Origin: Anaerolineales bacterium
GTDB lineage: Bacteria; Chloroflexota; Anaerolineae; 4572-78; J111
Direction of reading: 5' to 3'
Assembly: GCA_012032575.1 (NCBI GenBank)
Contig: JAAUSP010000063.1
Location: forward strand, 1-20,874
Length of the DNA: 20,874 nucleotides
How positions within the stretch are numbered: the first letter of the stretch is position 1; each line of letters begins with the position of its first letter. A model generated the notes under the pieces. It saw only the letters and a program-made list of their open reading frames with translations. It was not told the origin of the DNA and did no database searches. Positions 1 to 8,099 of this stretch are shown here, piece by piece. A program made the translations under genes and the position numbers.

Positions 1-380
1 ACTTGCGCCAGCCGCATTAACGCCTTTTTGCCCCGCTCGATGGCTTTGGCCAGTTGGACTTCTTCTTCAGCGCTTTAAAAGCGGAATGCGGCTGATTTCC
101 TTCAGATACAGGGCGATGGAGTCGTCTACATCAAAATCCGTATCTGTGTCATCAGCCGCATAAATAACAAATCTTCAGACTCTTCAGTTTTGTCATCCGG
201 GTCTGGCGGAGGGCCATCATCTTCCAGGTTAAAATAAAAAGTTTCTACCTGGTCGGGATCATCTTTGCCGACATAGGGGTCAAAAAAATGACCCTGCTCT
301 AAGAAATCCTGATCTTCTTGTTGATAAAGTTGACCAAACCGTCCTGGGGAGCTGGCGTAAGAAGTATGACTTGGAAACAT
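1..380 (-). CDS. RpoD-like sigma-70 factor, N-terminal part, two apparent frameshifts, runs off left edge
   Basis: Read on the minus strand, this region encodes the start of a primary-type sigma factor. The near-edge part gives YLKEISRIPLL, then AEEEVQLAKAIERGKKA, which matches sigma-70 region 1.2 entering region 2; regions 2-4 lie outside the window. Upstream of that is an acidic, low-complexity N-terminal segment (EDDGPPPDPDD, then EESEDLL). The likely start is ATG at 380, preceded by AGGAGGAAGG on the minus strand (plus 389-398); an in-frame ATG at 431 is less well placed. The reading frame breaks twice. Near 150-165 the acidic segment must shift to enter the region 1.2 frame, otherwise it stops at 126. 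Near 71-80 one extra base in an A/T run puts a stop after PLLKR. Both may be sequencing errors or true decay. The family call is fairly sure; intactness is not. Confidence 0.6.
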
Positions 381-646
381 GGCGAATGCCTTCCTCCTAA
401 TACTTGAAGACTTTTGACCCAGTTTAACCACTTGCTTTGTGGCACTTCACAGCGAACGATTTTAAAACCACCCTTCAACAGAGGTCTAAACCCAACTTTT
501 ACCAAAAATTACTTTTCTAATAAGAGTCGGGTTGAAAAATGTTCTGCTCAAAATGAGATGTGGCAGTATATTGACCCTGCTTTTTAGACTTGCTGAAGTG
601 TTGCTTTTAAAGAGCCGACATGGACAAATACAACAATATGTCAAGT

Positions 647-675
647 AGTATAACATACTTTATGCCGAGATGCAA
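647..675 (-). promoter_or_regulatory. candidate sigma-70 promoter for the sigma-factor gene
   Basis: On the minus strand, TTGCAT (675 down to 670) and TATACT (652 down to 647) are separated by 17 bases. The -10 box is one base off consensus and the -35 box matches 3 of 6. It would give a leader of roughly 260 bases before the ATG at 380. Box similarity is the only evidence. Confidence 0.3.
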
Positions 676-823
676 TAGGCTTTATGCAAAGTTAAGATTA
701 AAAATACCTCCAATTTGTTGATTTAGTGGTCAATTTTTGTTGAGAAAGGGTTCTGTTGACTTTTGGGAAAGCCAAATTAGGGGTTTTGCGCTTCTGGCCC
801 AAAAATGCTTTGCCGATGACACA

Positions 824-852
824 TTGCACATAAGATTGGGAAATGGTATAAT
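824..852 (+). promoter_or_regulatory. candidate sigma-70 promoter for the receiver-domain gene
   Basis: A perfect TATAAT lies at 847-852, with TTGCAC at 824-829 and a 17-base spacer. It is in an AT-rich region about 60 bases upstream of the ATG at 917. The -35 box is weak (3 of 6), but the spacing and -10 box are ideal. Confidence 0.45.
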
Positions 853-916
853 TTTTCAGCGTTAATTAATTGTTCTTGTTACAATTTTGATGGCTGGTCT
901 TGTGTAGATTCATGAA

Positions 917-1312
917 ATGGTAAAAGCTCTCATTGTTGATGACGATCCCATGACCTGTAGTTTGCTGGAAACGATTTTGCAGATGGAAAATTATCAAACG
1001 GCTTCAGCAACCGGTTTTGGTGATATTATTTCCCTCTTGGATAAAGAACAACCTCATATTTTAATTCTGGATTTTCACCTGGGCAGCAGTGAAACTTTGG
1101 GGCAAATACCTCTCATTCGCGCTCATCGGGGTTGGCAGCATTTGTCTATCGTGATGACATCGGCTATAGACCGCTGCCAGGATTGCCTGGAGGCCGGCGC
1201 CGATGCCTTCATCCTTAAGCCGTTTAATTGGCAAGACATGCTCAAAACCGTCAACAAGCTTCGCGAAAAACCTAAAAACCTAAGGAGGTGCAAGCACTCA
1301 ACTAACCATTAA
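917..1312 (+). CDS. stand-alone receiver-domain (CheY-like) response regulator
   Basis: The 131-residue product is a single REC domain with no output domain. The visible landmarks are the acidic cluster DDD at residues 8-10, the phosphoacceptor Asp52 in LILDFHLG, the MTS switch residue around 81-82 and the conserved Lys101 in LKPF. The last 20 or so residues are basic and have no recognisable fold. Such proteins act in the cytoplasm as phosphorylation-dependent partners or phosphate sinks. No histidine kinase is adjacent; the nearest, at 8233, has its own regulator. A good candidate promoter (824-852) lies upstream, but no clear Shine-Dalgarno sequence. A second ATG at 912 is out of frame. 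The target is unknown. Confidence 0.8.
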   Translation: MVKALIVDDDPMTCSLLETILQMENYQTASATGFGDIISLLDKEQPHILILDFHLGSSETLGQIPLIRAHRGWQHLSIVMTSAIDRCQDCLEAGADAFILKPFNWQDMLKTVNKLREKPKNLRRCKHSTNH

Positions 1313-1662
1313 TGAGGGGTTTCGTTGTTGGCTTATTATTGGCGCTGGCGGACAACTAATTGGGGGTAGAAGAAAAACGTCTTTGCCTTAGTATTTTTGA
1401 GCGGCGTTTTTTTCGCTCTATTGTTGCGAGTTATTAGCTAAGTCATCAAAAACTCATAGTCCATTTTGCTTTCGTGCCCCGCGAAGTGCGCGATTATTTC
1501 CGGTGTTGCCGCGTTTTCTTATTATCAGGGCCGAGACATTTTATCACCTTTTGGGAATATTTTTGGTGAACTCTCCTGGATGAATAGCCCGCCCACCCGC
1601 TGCCCCGAAACCCTCGTTTTTAAACTTTCCTATTAGACTACTTCAAAACGAGGTTAACTATT
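1313..1662. other. intergenic region with weak hairpins, no gene seen
   Basis: About 350 bases between the receiver gene and the PHP gene, without a plausible coding frame. A short GAGCG/CGCTC stem with a T-rich loop lies at 1399-1418 and is at best a poor terminator. The notable item is the inverted repeat at 1612-1653 next to the PHP start, listed separately. Confidence 0.4.
1612..1653 (+). promoter_or_regulatory. inverted repeat overlapping the PHP-gene ribosome binding site
   Basis: CCTCGTTTT at 1612-1620 is perfectly complementary to AAAACGAGG at 1645-1653, with a 24-base loop. The right arm contains the GAGG that sits 9 bases before the GTG start at 1663. In mRNA the pairing would occlude the ribosome binding site. 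The stem is only 9 bp and half A-U, so a regulatory role is speculative. Confidence 0.3.
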
Positions 1663-3411
1663 GTGACCCGAAAACGTCGAAACAACCGCGATAAACTCAA
1701 CTGGTATCGCGTTGATTTGCATTTACACACGCCTGGTTCAAATGATTATCTGGAACCCGGCACAAGTTATTTGGACATTCTAAAACGAGCCGAACACTGC
1801 GGCCTGGATATTATCGCTTTTACCGATCATAATACCGTAGCCGGTTTGCGGGCGCTGCGCAAAGAAGTACAGGACCTGATGCTGCTGGAACAACTGGAGC
1901 GCATCCGGCCCGACGAGCAACAACACCTGAATGAATATCGCCGTTTGGCCGAAAAAATCTTATTGCTGCCCGGCTTTGAGCTAACCGCCACCCTGGGCTT
2001 TCATGTGTTGGGTATTTTCCCCCCCGAAACCAGCACGCGTGAATTGGACCATATTTTGCTCAACCTGCGCGTTCCCGCCGACCGTCTGGATGAAGGCTCG
2101 ACCGAAGTGGGGGCTACAGTGGATGTGCTGACTGCCTACCGCATTATCCACGAGGCCGGCGGCCTGGTAATTGCCGCCCATGCTAATTCGGCCCACGGTG
2201 TGGCGATGCAGGGCTTTGATTTTGGTGGTCAAACCAAAATCGCCTACACTCAGGACCCTCATCTGCACGCTCTGGAAGTGACCGACCTGGAAGTGAAGCG
2301 CCGCCGCACCACAGCCAGTTTCTTCAACGGCTCCAAACCCGAATACCCCCGCCGCATGCACTGCATCCAGGGGTCCGATGCCCACCGGATTCACCGCGAC
2401 CCGAATGACAAAAATCGGCTGGGCGTGGGCGAACGGGTAACAGAGGTGGCTCTGCCGGAAGCATCCTTTGCCGCACTCAAAGAGTTGTTCCTGGATAACG
2501 ATTTCTCCCGTACCCGTCCTTTCCGCCCCAAACAAGCGCCTTTTGACCATGTGGCCGCGGCCCGGCAAGGGGGAGCCAATATCGTCCAATCCTTCCACGA
2601 GTCTCTGGCCCAGCGTGGTGGTCATCTGCACGAGGTATTGTGTGATATTTGCGCTTTTGCTAATACCAACGGCGGCACCCTTTTTGTGGGCGTATCTGAT
2701 AACGCCCAAAACCCGGTGGCCGGTATCGCCAAACCCCAGGAAGCGCTTGAGATTATCCGCAACGAAGTCGAGAAGAGAATCACTCCGCCGTTGGATATTG
2801 GCATTGATATCCACGAAACCCAGGACAAAAAAGTCCTGCAAATTACCGTGCCGGTGGGCAGCGATCCACCTTATGTGATTGACGAGAATAAAATTTATAT
2901 TCGGGATGAAACCGACAGCAACTTGGCCGTCCGGGATGAAATTGTGGCCCTGGTCAAGCGTAGCTTGCAGACAAAGCCGGAGCTGTTGGTTGCGCCCGCC
3001 GACAACCCGCTGGAAGAAGCGGTGGTTCAGCCGGTTCAGCAAAACGGCAGTTCGCCCGAACCCAAAACCGGGGTTGAAATTATCTCGGTGGAAGAACGTA
3101 AAGGTAAAAATTATTATACCTTGCGCGATTTACGCAACGGCAACATTGTCCATAATGTCACCCGGCAGTCGGCCCGCAAATTGTGGCAGTACGCCCTGAC
3201 CGAACACGAAACGCATACAGTAGATGCCAGCAAAGTGGAATGGCAGGGTGATATTGGGTTGTGGAAAAAGTACAAACGAGGCGGCCAGGTGCGTTTTGAC
3301 CTGCTCCAGCGCGATCCCGACAATCTGTTGCGCATTTATTACGGCGTTACCGAAGACGGGATTCATGGCCCCTGGCAAAAATTGATTGATACAGGCGAGG
3401 TGCAGGCGTAG
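1663..3411 (+). CDS. PHP-domain protein fused to an AlbA_2 (Schlafen-like) domain
   Basis: 582 residues in three parts. Residues 15-250 form a PHP metallo-phosphoesterase domain with the full set of metal-ligand motifs: DLHLH (H20, H22), FTDHN (D55, H56), GFELTA (E106), H114, AAHANSAHG (H173, H178) and GSDAH (D239, H241). Residues about 300-435 resemble the AlbA_2 putative nucleic-acid-binding domain ([16 protein letters not shown], then [10 protein letters not shown]). The C-terminal 100 residues (about 475-580) are rich in aromatic and basic residues, with no family I can name. The start is a GTG at 1663 with GAGG nine bases upstream; there is no earlier good start. PHP domains hydrolyse phosphoester bonds in nucleotides or nucleic acids, and AlbA_2 domains are usually linked to nucleic-acid binding, so a nucleic-acid-directed enzyme is a reasonable inference. 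The next gene follows at 3413. Confidence 0.8.
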   Translation: MTRKRRNNRDKLNWYRVDLHLHTPGSNDYLEPGTSYLDILKRAEHCGLDIIAFTDHNTVAGLRALRKEVQDLMLLEQLERIRPDEQQHLNEYRRLAEKILLLPGFELTATLGFHVLGIFPPETSTRELDHILLNLRVPADRLDEGSTEVGATVDVLTAYRIIHEAGGLVIAAHANSAHGVAMQGFDFGGQTKIAYTQDPHLHALEVTDLEVKRRRTTASFFNGSKPEYPRRMHCIQGSDAHRIHRDPNDKNRLGVGERVTEVALPEASFAALKELFLDNDFSRTRPFRPKQAPFDHVAAARQGGANIVQSFHESLAQRGGHLHEVLCDICAFANTNGGTLFVGVSDNAQNPVAGIAKPQEALEIIRNEVEKRITPPLDIGIDIHETQDKKVLQITVPVGSDPPYVIDENKIYIRDETDSNLAVRDEIVALVKRSLQTKPELLVAPADNPLEEAVVQPVQQNGSSPEPKTGVEIISVEERKGKNYYTLRDLRNGNIVHNVTRQSARKLWQYALTEHETHTVDASKVEWQGDIGLWKKYKRGGQVRFDLLQRDPDNLLRIYYGVTEDGIHGPWQKLIDTGEVQA

Positions 3412-3412
3412 A

Positions 3413-3922
3413 ATGCAACCCAGAGTTGGGGTTTTGACCATCAGTGACCGGAGCGCCGCCGGCCTGTACGAAGACAAAAGCGGCCCACTCATCGGCCAGA
3501 TAGCAACTGAGCGCCTTCAGGCAGTGGTGGACCGAACGGCGGTCGTGCCCGATGAAATTGGGCAAATCCGGGATATTTTGCTGGAATGGGTTGACCGTGA
3601 CGGCCTGGACTTGATTTTGACCACCGGGGGCACTGGCTTTGCCCCGCGCGATGTCACCCCCGAAGCGACGCGATTGGTCATTCAAAAGGAAACGCCCGGT
3701 TTAGTTTTTGCTATGCTGCGCGACAGCCTGGCGGTGACACCACACGCCATGCTCTCCCGCATGGTCGCCGGCATCCGCGGCCGAACCCTGATTGTCAATT
3801 TGCCGGGTAGCCCCAAAGCGGTGCGGGAAAATTTGGAAACTATTTTGCCGGCGCTGCCCCACGCCCTGGAATTACTCAAAGATGATCCGCAGGCGCAGCA
3901 GAACCATACGGTCAAAGGATAG
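3413..3922 (+). CDS. moaB: MoaB/MogA-family molybdopterin adenylyltransferase
   Basis: A 169-residue MoCF-domain protein, the usual length for the family. It carries the two diagnostic motifs: TTGGTGFAPRDVTPEA around residues 72-87, and NLPGSPKAVREN around 128-139. The N-terminus GVLTISDRS is also typical. The family activates molybdopterin with ATP before molybdate insertion in molybdenum cofactor biosynthesis; MoaB members of some bacteria have no proven role. I chose ATG 3413, one base after the stop of the PHP gene, because the family motif begins there. The in-frame ATG at 3386 lies inside the upstream gene. No other moa/moe genes are nearby, so the physiological molybdoenzyme cannot be inferred. 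The next gene starts 10 bases downstream. Confidence 0.88.
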   Translation: MQPRVGVLTISDRSAAGLYEDKSGPLIGQIATERLQAVVDRTAVVPDEIGQIRDILLEWVDRDGLDLILTTGGTGFAPRDVTPEATRLVIQKETPGLVFAMLRDSLAVTPHAMLSRMVAGIRGRTLIVNLPGSPKAVRENLETILPALPHALELLKDDPQAQQNHTVKG

Positions 3923-3932
3923 GAGAGGTATC

Positions 3933-4280
3933 ATGAATCAAAATTGTCTTTTCTGTAAAATCGCCGCCGGACAGATTGGCGGCCCGCCGCTCTTTCAGGA
4001 TGAGCATGTCACCGCTTTTCGGGATATTAATCCCCAGGCGCCGGTTCACGTGCTGCTTATTCCCAATAAACACATCAGCTCCCTCAGCGAGGCCAGCGCC
4101 GAGGATCAGGCCCTGTTGGGACATCTTCTGTTGACCGCGGCCAAACTGGCCCAGGCGGAAGGGGTGGCCAATGGCGGCTATCGCCTGGTGACAAATACCG
4201 GCCCGGATGGGGGGCAGTCGGTATTTCACCTGCATCTGCACCTGCTGGCCGGACGGCGGCTCACCTGGCCGCCGGGATAA
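3933..4280 (+). CDS. HIT-family (HINT-type) nucleotide hydrolase
   Basis: A 115-residue histidine-triad protein. The HxHxH motif falls at H99, H101 and H103, within QSVFHLHLHLLAGRR. CLFCKI (C5, C8) gives the N-terminal zinc-type cysteine pair of many HINT proteins, and the C-terminal WPPG is typical. These cytosolic enzymes hydrolyse aminoacyl- or lysyl-AMP and purine phosphoramidates. The AGGAGAGG sequence at 3921-3928 directly precedes ATG 3933. It overlaps the end of the moaB-like gene, so the pair is probably cotranscribed. In many bacteria a HIT gene precedes rpsU and yqeY; here yqeY follows, but rpsU is absent. Confidence 0.9.
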   Translation: MNQNCLFCKIAAGQIGGPPLFQDEHVTAFRDINPQAPVHVLLIPNKHISSLSEASAEDQALLGHLLLTAAKLAQAEGVANGGYRLVTNTGPDGGQSVFHLHLHLLAGRRLTWPPG

Positions 4281-4312
4281 TTATTGATCCTGTATTACTT
4301 CTCAGGTTCATG

Positions 4313-4400
4313 TCATTTCGAGCGACGCCAGGAGCGAGAAATCCCCAGGTGCACCATGTAAAAGTGAGGTGTCGGAGATTTCTCCCTGCGGTCGAAATGA
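4313..4400. repeat. 88-bp imperfect palindrome (REP/BIME-like)
   Basis: The outer arms TCATTTCGA (4313-4321) and TCGAAATGA (4392-4400) are perfectly complementary. The inner arms GAGAAATC (4336-4343) and GATTTCTC (4377-4384) are also perfect, with partly matching sequence between. The element fills most of the gap between the HIT gene and yqeY and codes for nothing. It looks like a dispersed extragenic palindrome; only one copy is in the window. Confidence 0.7.
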
Positions 4401-4454
4401 TATAGCTGAGCGGTTACGCTTTTGTAGATTTTTAGAAAAGATTGGAATAATCCT

Positions 4455-4898
4455 ATGAGTCTCAAAGATCAACTCAATGAAGATTTAAAAATTGCCATGA
4501 AAAGTGGCGAGAAAATCCGCACCGAAACCCTGCGCTCTTTAAAATCGGCCATTAAATATGCCGAAATTCAAGCCGGCAATGAACTGGACGATAGCGGGGT
4601 GCTGGGAGTCGTCGGGCAGCAGGCCAAACAACGCCGTGACTCGATGGCCGAATTTGAAAAGGGAAACCGGGCTGATCTGATTGAAAAAGAAGCGGCTGAA
4701 CTGGCCATTCTGGAACGATACCTCCCGGCGCAACTACCTGAAGCCGAAATCGAGGCGAAGGCCAGAGCGGTTATTGCCGCTTTGGGCGTGACCGATGCCA
4801 AAGGGACCGGGCAGGTGATGAAACAGCTTATGGCCGAGCTTAAAGGCCAGGCCGATGGCAGCGTAATTAATCAAGTTGTCCGCCGGCTTTTAGCGTAA
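4455..4898 (+). CDS. yqeY: GatB/YqeY domain protein
   Basis: 147 residues, matching the stand-alone YqeY family in length and pattern: N-terminal MSLKDQLNEDLKIAMKSGEK, the central KQRRDSMAEFEKGNR, and ERYLPAQLPEAEIE before the C-terminal GatB-like tail domain. The tail domain resembles the tRNA-binding end of the amidotransferase subunit GatB. The function of the free protein is not established; a role linked to tRNA or aminoacylation quality control is proposed from homology. It is the first gene of a yqeY-pgpH-ybeY-dgkA run whose order resembles that of Firmicutes. Those genomes often carry phoH between yqeY and pgpH; here it is absent. Confidence 0.9.
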   Translation: MSLKDQLNEDLKIAMKSGEKIRTETLRSLKSAIKYAEIQAGNELDDSGVLGVVGQQAKQRRDSMAEFEKGNRADLIEKEAAELAILERYLPAQLPEAEIEAKARAVIAALGVTDAKGTGQVMKQLMAELKGQADGSVINQVVRRLLA

Positions 4899-4916
4899 GC
4901 GTCTCACGAGAACTGT

Positions 4917-7142
4917 ATGTTACAACGAACCGGAGAAGTCAGGAGCGGCGGCGTGCGCCCTACCTCTTTTCGGCAGATGCTGCGGGCGGTGTTGATTGCC
5001 CTTATTTTTGCCAGTGCCGGCACCGTGATCCTGATTTACCAAATAGTCCCCACCAACGTGGTTAAGCTGGAACTGGGCGATGTGGTGCCCGAAGATATTG
5101 TCGCACCGCGCCAGGTGGTCTACACCAGCACCATTGAAACCGATGCTGCCCGCGAACGCGCCCGCAGCACGGTTTCAACTATTTACAGCCCTCCCGACCC
5201 CAAAGTTGCCCGCCAACAGGTGGACAGACTGCGCAAACTATTTGACTTTTTGGAGTCGGTGCGGGCCGATTCGTATGCTTCACTGGCCGAGAAATCGGAA
5301 TGGATTGGCGCAATTCCCGATTTGACCCTGTCCGATTTGGTGGTGGATCAAATCCTGATTATGAATGACACCGACTGGGCCGAAACCCGTCAGGAAGCCC
5401 TGGCCGTGCTCGACGAGGCCATGCGGGCCGAAATCCGGGAGACCCAGGTGGCGGCTACCCGCCGCCAACTGCCCACCAAAGTGGCTCTGGATACCTCGGA
5501 TAATCAGTCGAGCGTGATTGTGGCCCTGACGGAAGATTTGATTCTGCCCAACACTTTCCCCGATGAAACCCGCACCGAAGCCGAGCGCCAGGCCGCGGCT
5601 AACAGCGTTCCGGCAGTGCAGGCCACTATCGAACAGAATGAGCTGGTGATTTCAGCGGGGCGCATTGTTGGCCCTAAAGATTTGGAACGGCTGCAAGCCC
5701 TGAATGCCACCCAGCCCGAGTTTAGCTGGTTTGATAGTCTGGCTACCCCCGCCGTTCTGGTCTTGTTAACCACCATTGTTATCAGCGTCTACCTGGCGCG
5801 TTATGCCCCGCGCATTTTGGCCGACGACCGGCGGCTTATCCTGCTGGCGTTTCTGCTCCTGACCTTTATTGCCATTGCCAAGCTGATGATCCCGGATCGA
5901 GGTTATATTGCTTATTTCTATCCGATTGCCGCTTTGACCATGATGGTGGTGGTGCTGATTAATACCCAGATTGTTTTTATTTTAACCACCGTTCTGGCGC
6001 TGTTGGCCGGTTATATCGCCACCGATGTCCCCTCGGCCATTGTGATTTACCTGATCCTGAGCGGCTGGACTGGGGCTTTGGCCATTGGCAAAGACCAGCG
6101 GGTGAATGCGTTGTTGGGGGCCGGGGTTTATGTGGGGATTATCAACGTTGGGGTAATTTTTGCGCTAAACATGTCCCTCCTATCTGATTTTACCAACCTG
6201 GGCATTTTGCTGCTGGTGGGTTTGCTCAACGGTATCTTTTCGGCTGGTCTGGCGACTATCGGCTTATCGGTCATCGGAAACCTGGTGGGCATTACCACTT
6301 CGATTCAATTGTTGGACCTGGGCCGCCCGACTCATCCCCTGCTGCGCCAGTTATTGCTCAAAGCGCCGGGGACGTATCACCACAGCCTGATGGTGAGTAA
6401 CCTGGGTGAACAGGCCGCCGAACGCATCGGGGCCAATGCCTTGCTGGTGCGGGTAATGGCCTACTATCACGATGTCGGCAAAATGCAGCGGCCTTATTTC
6501 TTTATCGAAAACCAGCCGGAGGGCATCAACGTTCACGAAAAGCTTGACCCCCAGATTAGCGCCCAAATCATCATCAGTCACGTTAAAGATGGGCTGGATT
6601 TGGCCCAAAAATATCGGCTGCCCAGAGCTATCAAAGATGGGATGGCCCAGCATCACGGAACCAGTCTGGTCAAATATTTTTACTACCAGGCGGTTGAAGC
6701 AGCCAAAGCCAAGGACGCCCAGGTAGACCCGCTTGACTTTTTGTATCCGGGGCCAAAACCCCAAACCAAAGAAAATGGAATTTTGATGCTGGCCGATGTC
6801 TCCGAGTCAACCGTGCGGGCTTTGAAACCGAGTTCGGCTGATGAAATTGACGAAATTGTGCAAAAAGTCATTGCCGATAAACTGACAACGGGTCAACTCG
6901 ACGATTGCGAGTTGACCGTGGCCGATTTATATCATATCCGCAGCGCGTTTGTGGATATTCTGCAAGGGGTACATCACCCCCGGATCAAATATCCCGAACA
7001 AGTCAAACTGGAAGATCAAGCCCAGTCGGGGCAACCGGCTCAGGAGAGCGCTCCGGCAGAGACTCCCGCTCCTGCCCGTCCCCGTCCCGGCCTATCGCTT
7101 GACCCCTCACCCCGCCCGGCTACCCTGATTCGACGGGAATAG
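4917..7142 (+). CDS. pgpH: 7TM-HD cyclic-di-AMP phosphodiesterase PgpH
   Basis: 741 residues with PgpH architecture. There is an N-terminal membrane segment (about 22-44), an extracytoplasmic 7TMR-HDED domain (about 45-275), a seven-helix membrane region (about 278-470) and a cytoplasmic HD phosphodiesterase domain. The HD domain shows GTYHHSLMVSN (about 485-495), YYHDVGK (H518, D519), QHHGT (about 578-582) and MLADVSES (about 625-632), the metal-binding set. The enzyme hydrolyses c-di-AMP to pApA at the membrane and so tunes osmolyte and cell-wall homeostasis. A proline-rich, disordered C-terminal tail of about 45 residues follows the HD domain. The gene starts 18 bases after yqeY and ends 3 bases before ybeY, so cotranscription is likely. 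No diadenylate cyclase gene is in the window. Confidence 0.93.
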   Translation: MLQRTGEVRSGGVRPTSFRQMLRAVLIALIFASAGTVILIYQIVPTNVVKLELGDVVPEDIVAPRQVVYTSTIETDAARERARSTVSTIYSPPDPKVARQQVDRLRKLFDFLESVRADSYASLAEKSEWIGAIPDLTLSDLVVDQILIMNDTDWAETRQEALAVLDEAMRAEIRETQVAATRRQLPTKVALDTSDNQSSVIVALTEDLILPNTFPDETRTEAERQAAANSVPAVQATIEQNELVISAGRIVGPKDLERLQALNATQPEFSWFDSLATPAVLVLLTTIVISVYLARYAPRILADDRRLILLAFLLLTFIAIAKLMIPDRGYIAYFYPIAALTMMVVVLINTQIVFILTTVLALLAGYIATDVPSAIVIYLILSGWTGALAIGKDQRVNALLGAGVYVGIINVGVIFALNMSLLSDFTNLGILLLVGLLNGIFSAGLATIGLSVIGNLVGITTSIQLLDLGRPTHPLLRQLLLKAPGTYHHSLMVSNLGEQAAERIGANALLVRVMAYYHDVGKMQRPYFFIENQPEGINVHEKLDPQISAQIIISHVKDGLDLAQKYRLPRAIKDGMAQHHGTSLVKYFYYQAVEAAKAKDAQVDPLDFLYPGPKPQTKENGILMLADVSESTVRALKPSSADEIDEIVQKVIADKLTTGQLDDCELTVADLYHIRSAFVDILQGVHHPRIKYPEQVKLEDQAQSGQPAQESAPAETPAPARPRPGLSLDPSPRPATLIRRE

Positions 7143-7145
7143 ATT

Positions 7146-7643
7146 ATGATGGAAATCAACTTTCAAATAGATGATCCTTTTCAAGCCCGGATTGAGCCTG
7201 AACCACTCCAAAAAGCGCTTCAGGTGGCGCTCCATCGCTTTAACCAAACCTCTGACTCAGATACCAGCCCAGCCAGTTCGGTGACGCTGGTGGTAACTGA
7301 TAATGACACCATCCGGCAGCTCAACGCCGACTATCGCGGGGTTGACGCGCCCACCGATGTTCTCTCCTTTGAAAATACGCCCGCCCCGGACTTCCCCCAG
7401 GTAGATGAGCTGGAGGCAGGCCATTTGGGTGATATTATCATCGCCTACCCCGTGGCCGAGGCTCAGGCGCAGGCCGCCGGACACACAGCCCAGGATGAAA
7501 TTGTTTTGCTGGCCGTGCATGGCTTTCTGCATTTACTGGGGTTTGATCACGACAGCCCGGAAAACAAAGCGCACATGTGGCAGACTCAACATCAGGTTAT
7601 GATTGAGCTTGGGTTGGGCCACGTCCAACCGACAGAAAGTTGA
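7146..7643 (+). CDS. ybeY: endoribonuclease YbeY (16S rRNA 3'-end maturation)
   Basis: 165 residues with the UPF0054 zinc motif HxxxHxxxxxH, at H125, H129 and H135 within AVHGFLHLLGFDHD. The upstream TDVLSFENTPAP and LGDIIIAYPVAEAQA are also conserved. YbeY is a zinc-dependent single-strand endoribonuclease acting in 16S rRNA 3'-end processing and 70S ribosome quality control. Two consecutive ATG codons (7146, 7149) could start it. It follows pgpH by 3 bases and precedes the lipid-kinase gene by 12, as in the conserved pgpH-ybeY-dgkA order. Confidence 0.95.
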   Translation: MMEINFQIDDPFQARIEPEPLQKALQVALHRFNQTSDSDTSPASSVTLVVTDNDTIRQLNADYRGVDAPTDVLSFENTPAPDFPQVDELEAGHLGDIIIAYPVAEAQAQAAGHTAQDEIVLLAVHGFLHLLGFDHDSPENKAHMWQTQHQVMIELGLGHVQPTES

Positions 7644-7655
7644 AGGTTTGCTCTG

Positions 7656-8036
7656 ATGGTTCGAAAAATAAATCGTCTCGAAAGTTTCCAGTGCGCCTTT
7701 GCCGGAATTTGGTACACCCTGCGAACCCAGCGTAACGCCCAGATTCACATGGCGATTGCCGCGATCATCGTCATTATCGGTGCTCTGCTCAATTTATCCC
7801 TGCACGATTGGGCTGTTCTGGCCCTGACCACCGGCTTTGTCCTGGCCGCCGAAATGCTCAATACAGTGGCCGAGGCAGCCATGGATTACGCCACCAGCGA
7901 TTTTCATCCCCAGGTTAAAGTGGTCAAGGATGTGGCCGCCGGAGCCGTCTTAACGGCGGCCATTACCGCCGTGATTGTGGGCCTGCTCATTTTGGGGCCG
8001 CCTCTATTAAAGTGGATGAATGTTCTGGCGGCTTGA
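7656..8036 (+). CDS. dgkA: DgkA-family undecaprenol/diacylglycerol kinase
   Basis: 126 residues and about three hydrophobic membrane segments, as expected for the prokaryotic diacylglycerol kinase family. The signature AEMLNTVAEAAMD (acidic active-site residues) is followed by KVVKDVAAGAVL. In Gram-positive-like lineages the family phosphorylates undecaprenol, recycling the peptidoglycan lipid carrier; E. coli DgkA uses diacylglycerol. Sequence alone does not decide which substrate applies. GAAGG at 7642-7646 precedes ATG 7656. It is the last gene of the yqeY-pgpH-ybeY-dgkA run. cdd and era, which often follow in Firmicutes, are replaced by a tRNA gene. Confidence 0.92.
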   Translation: MVRKINRLESFQCAFAGIWYTLRTQRNAQIHMAIAAIIVIIGALLNLSLHDWAVLALTTGFVLAAEMLNTVAEAAMDYATSDFHPQVKVVKDVAAGAVLTAAITAVIVGLLILGPPLLKWMNVLAA

Positions 8037-8064
8037 TCGAACTGTCACAAATTTGCAGGCTAAC

Positions 8065-8092
8065 TTGCTAAAAAAACAGGAGTCGGTATAAT
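8065..8092 (+). promoter_or_regulatory. promoter of the tRNA-Lys gene
   Basis: TTGCTA (8065-8070) and a perfect TATAAT (8087-8092) are separated by 16 bases. The -10 box ends 7 bases before the mature tRNA 5' end, so the tRNA transcript would have almost no leader. Its position right after dgkA supports an independent tRNA transcription unit. Confidence 0.65.
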
Positions 8093-8099
8093 CTTGCGT

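Larger units (their letters stand above)
432..916. other. AT-rich divergent intergenic region without a convincing gene
   Basis: About 485 bases between the divergent sigma-factor and receiver-domain genes. The sequence is visibly more AT-rich than the rest of the window. The only sizeable open frame (minus, 299-505) overlaps the sigma gene and resembles no protein I recognise. I see candidate promoters facing both ways, listed separately, and no tRNA or strong terminator hairpin. Confidence 0.5.

Noticed and set aside
299..505. 68-residue open frame on the minus strand upstream of the sigma factor
   Set aside because: It overlaps the sigma-factor start out of frame, and its sequence looks like random translation of a leader region.
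1981..3042. 353-residue open frame on the minus strand
   Set aside because: It lies wholly antisense to the PHP-AlbA_2 gene, whose motifs are clear. The antisense product has no recognisable motif and arises from codon bias of the sense strand.
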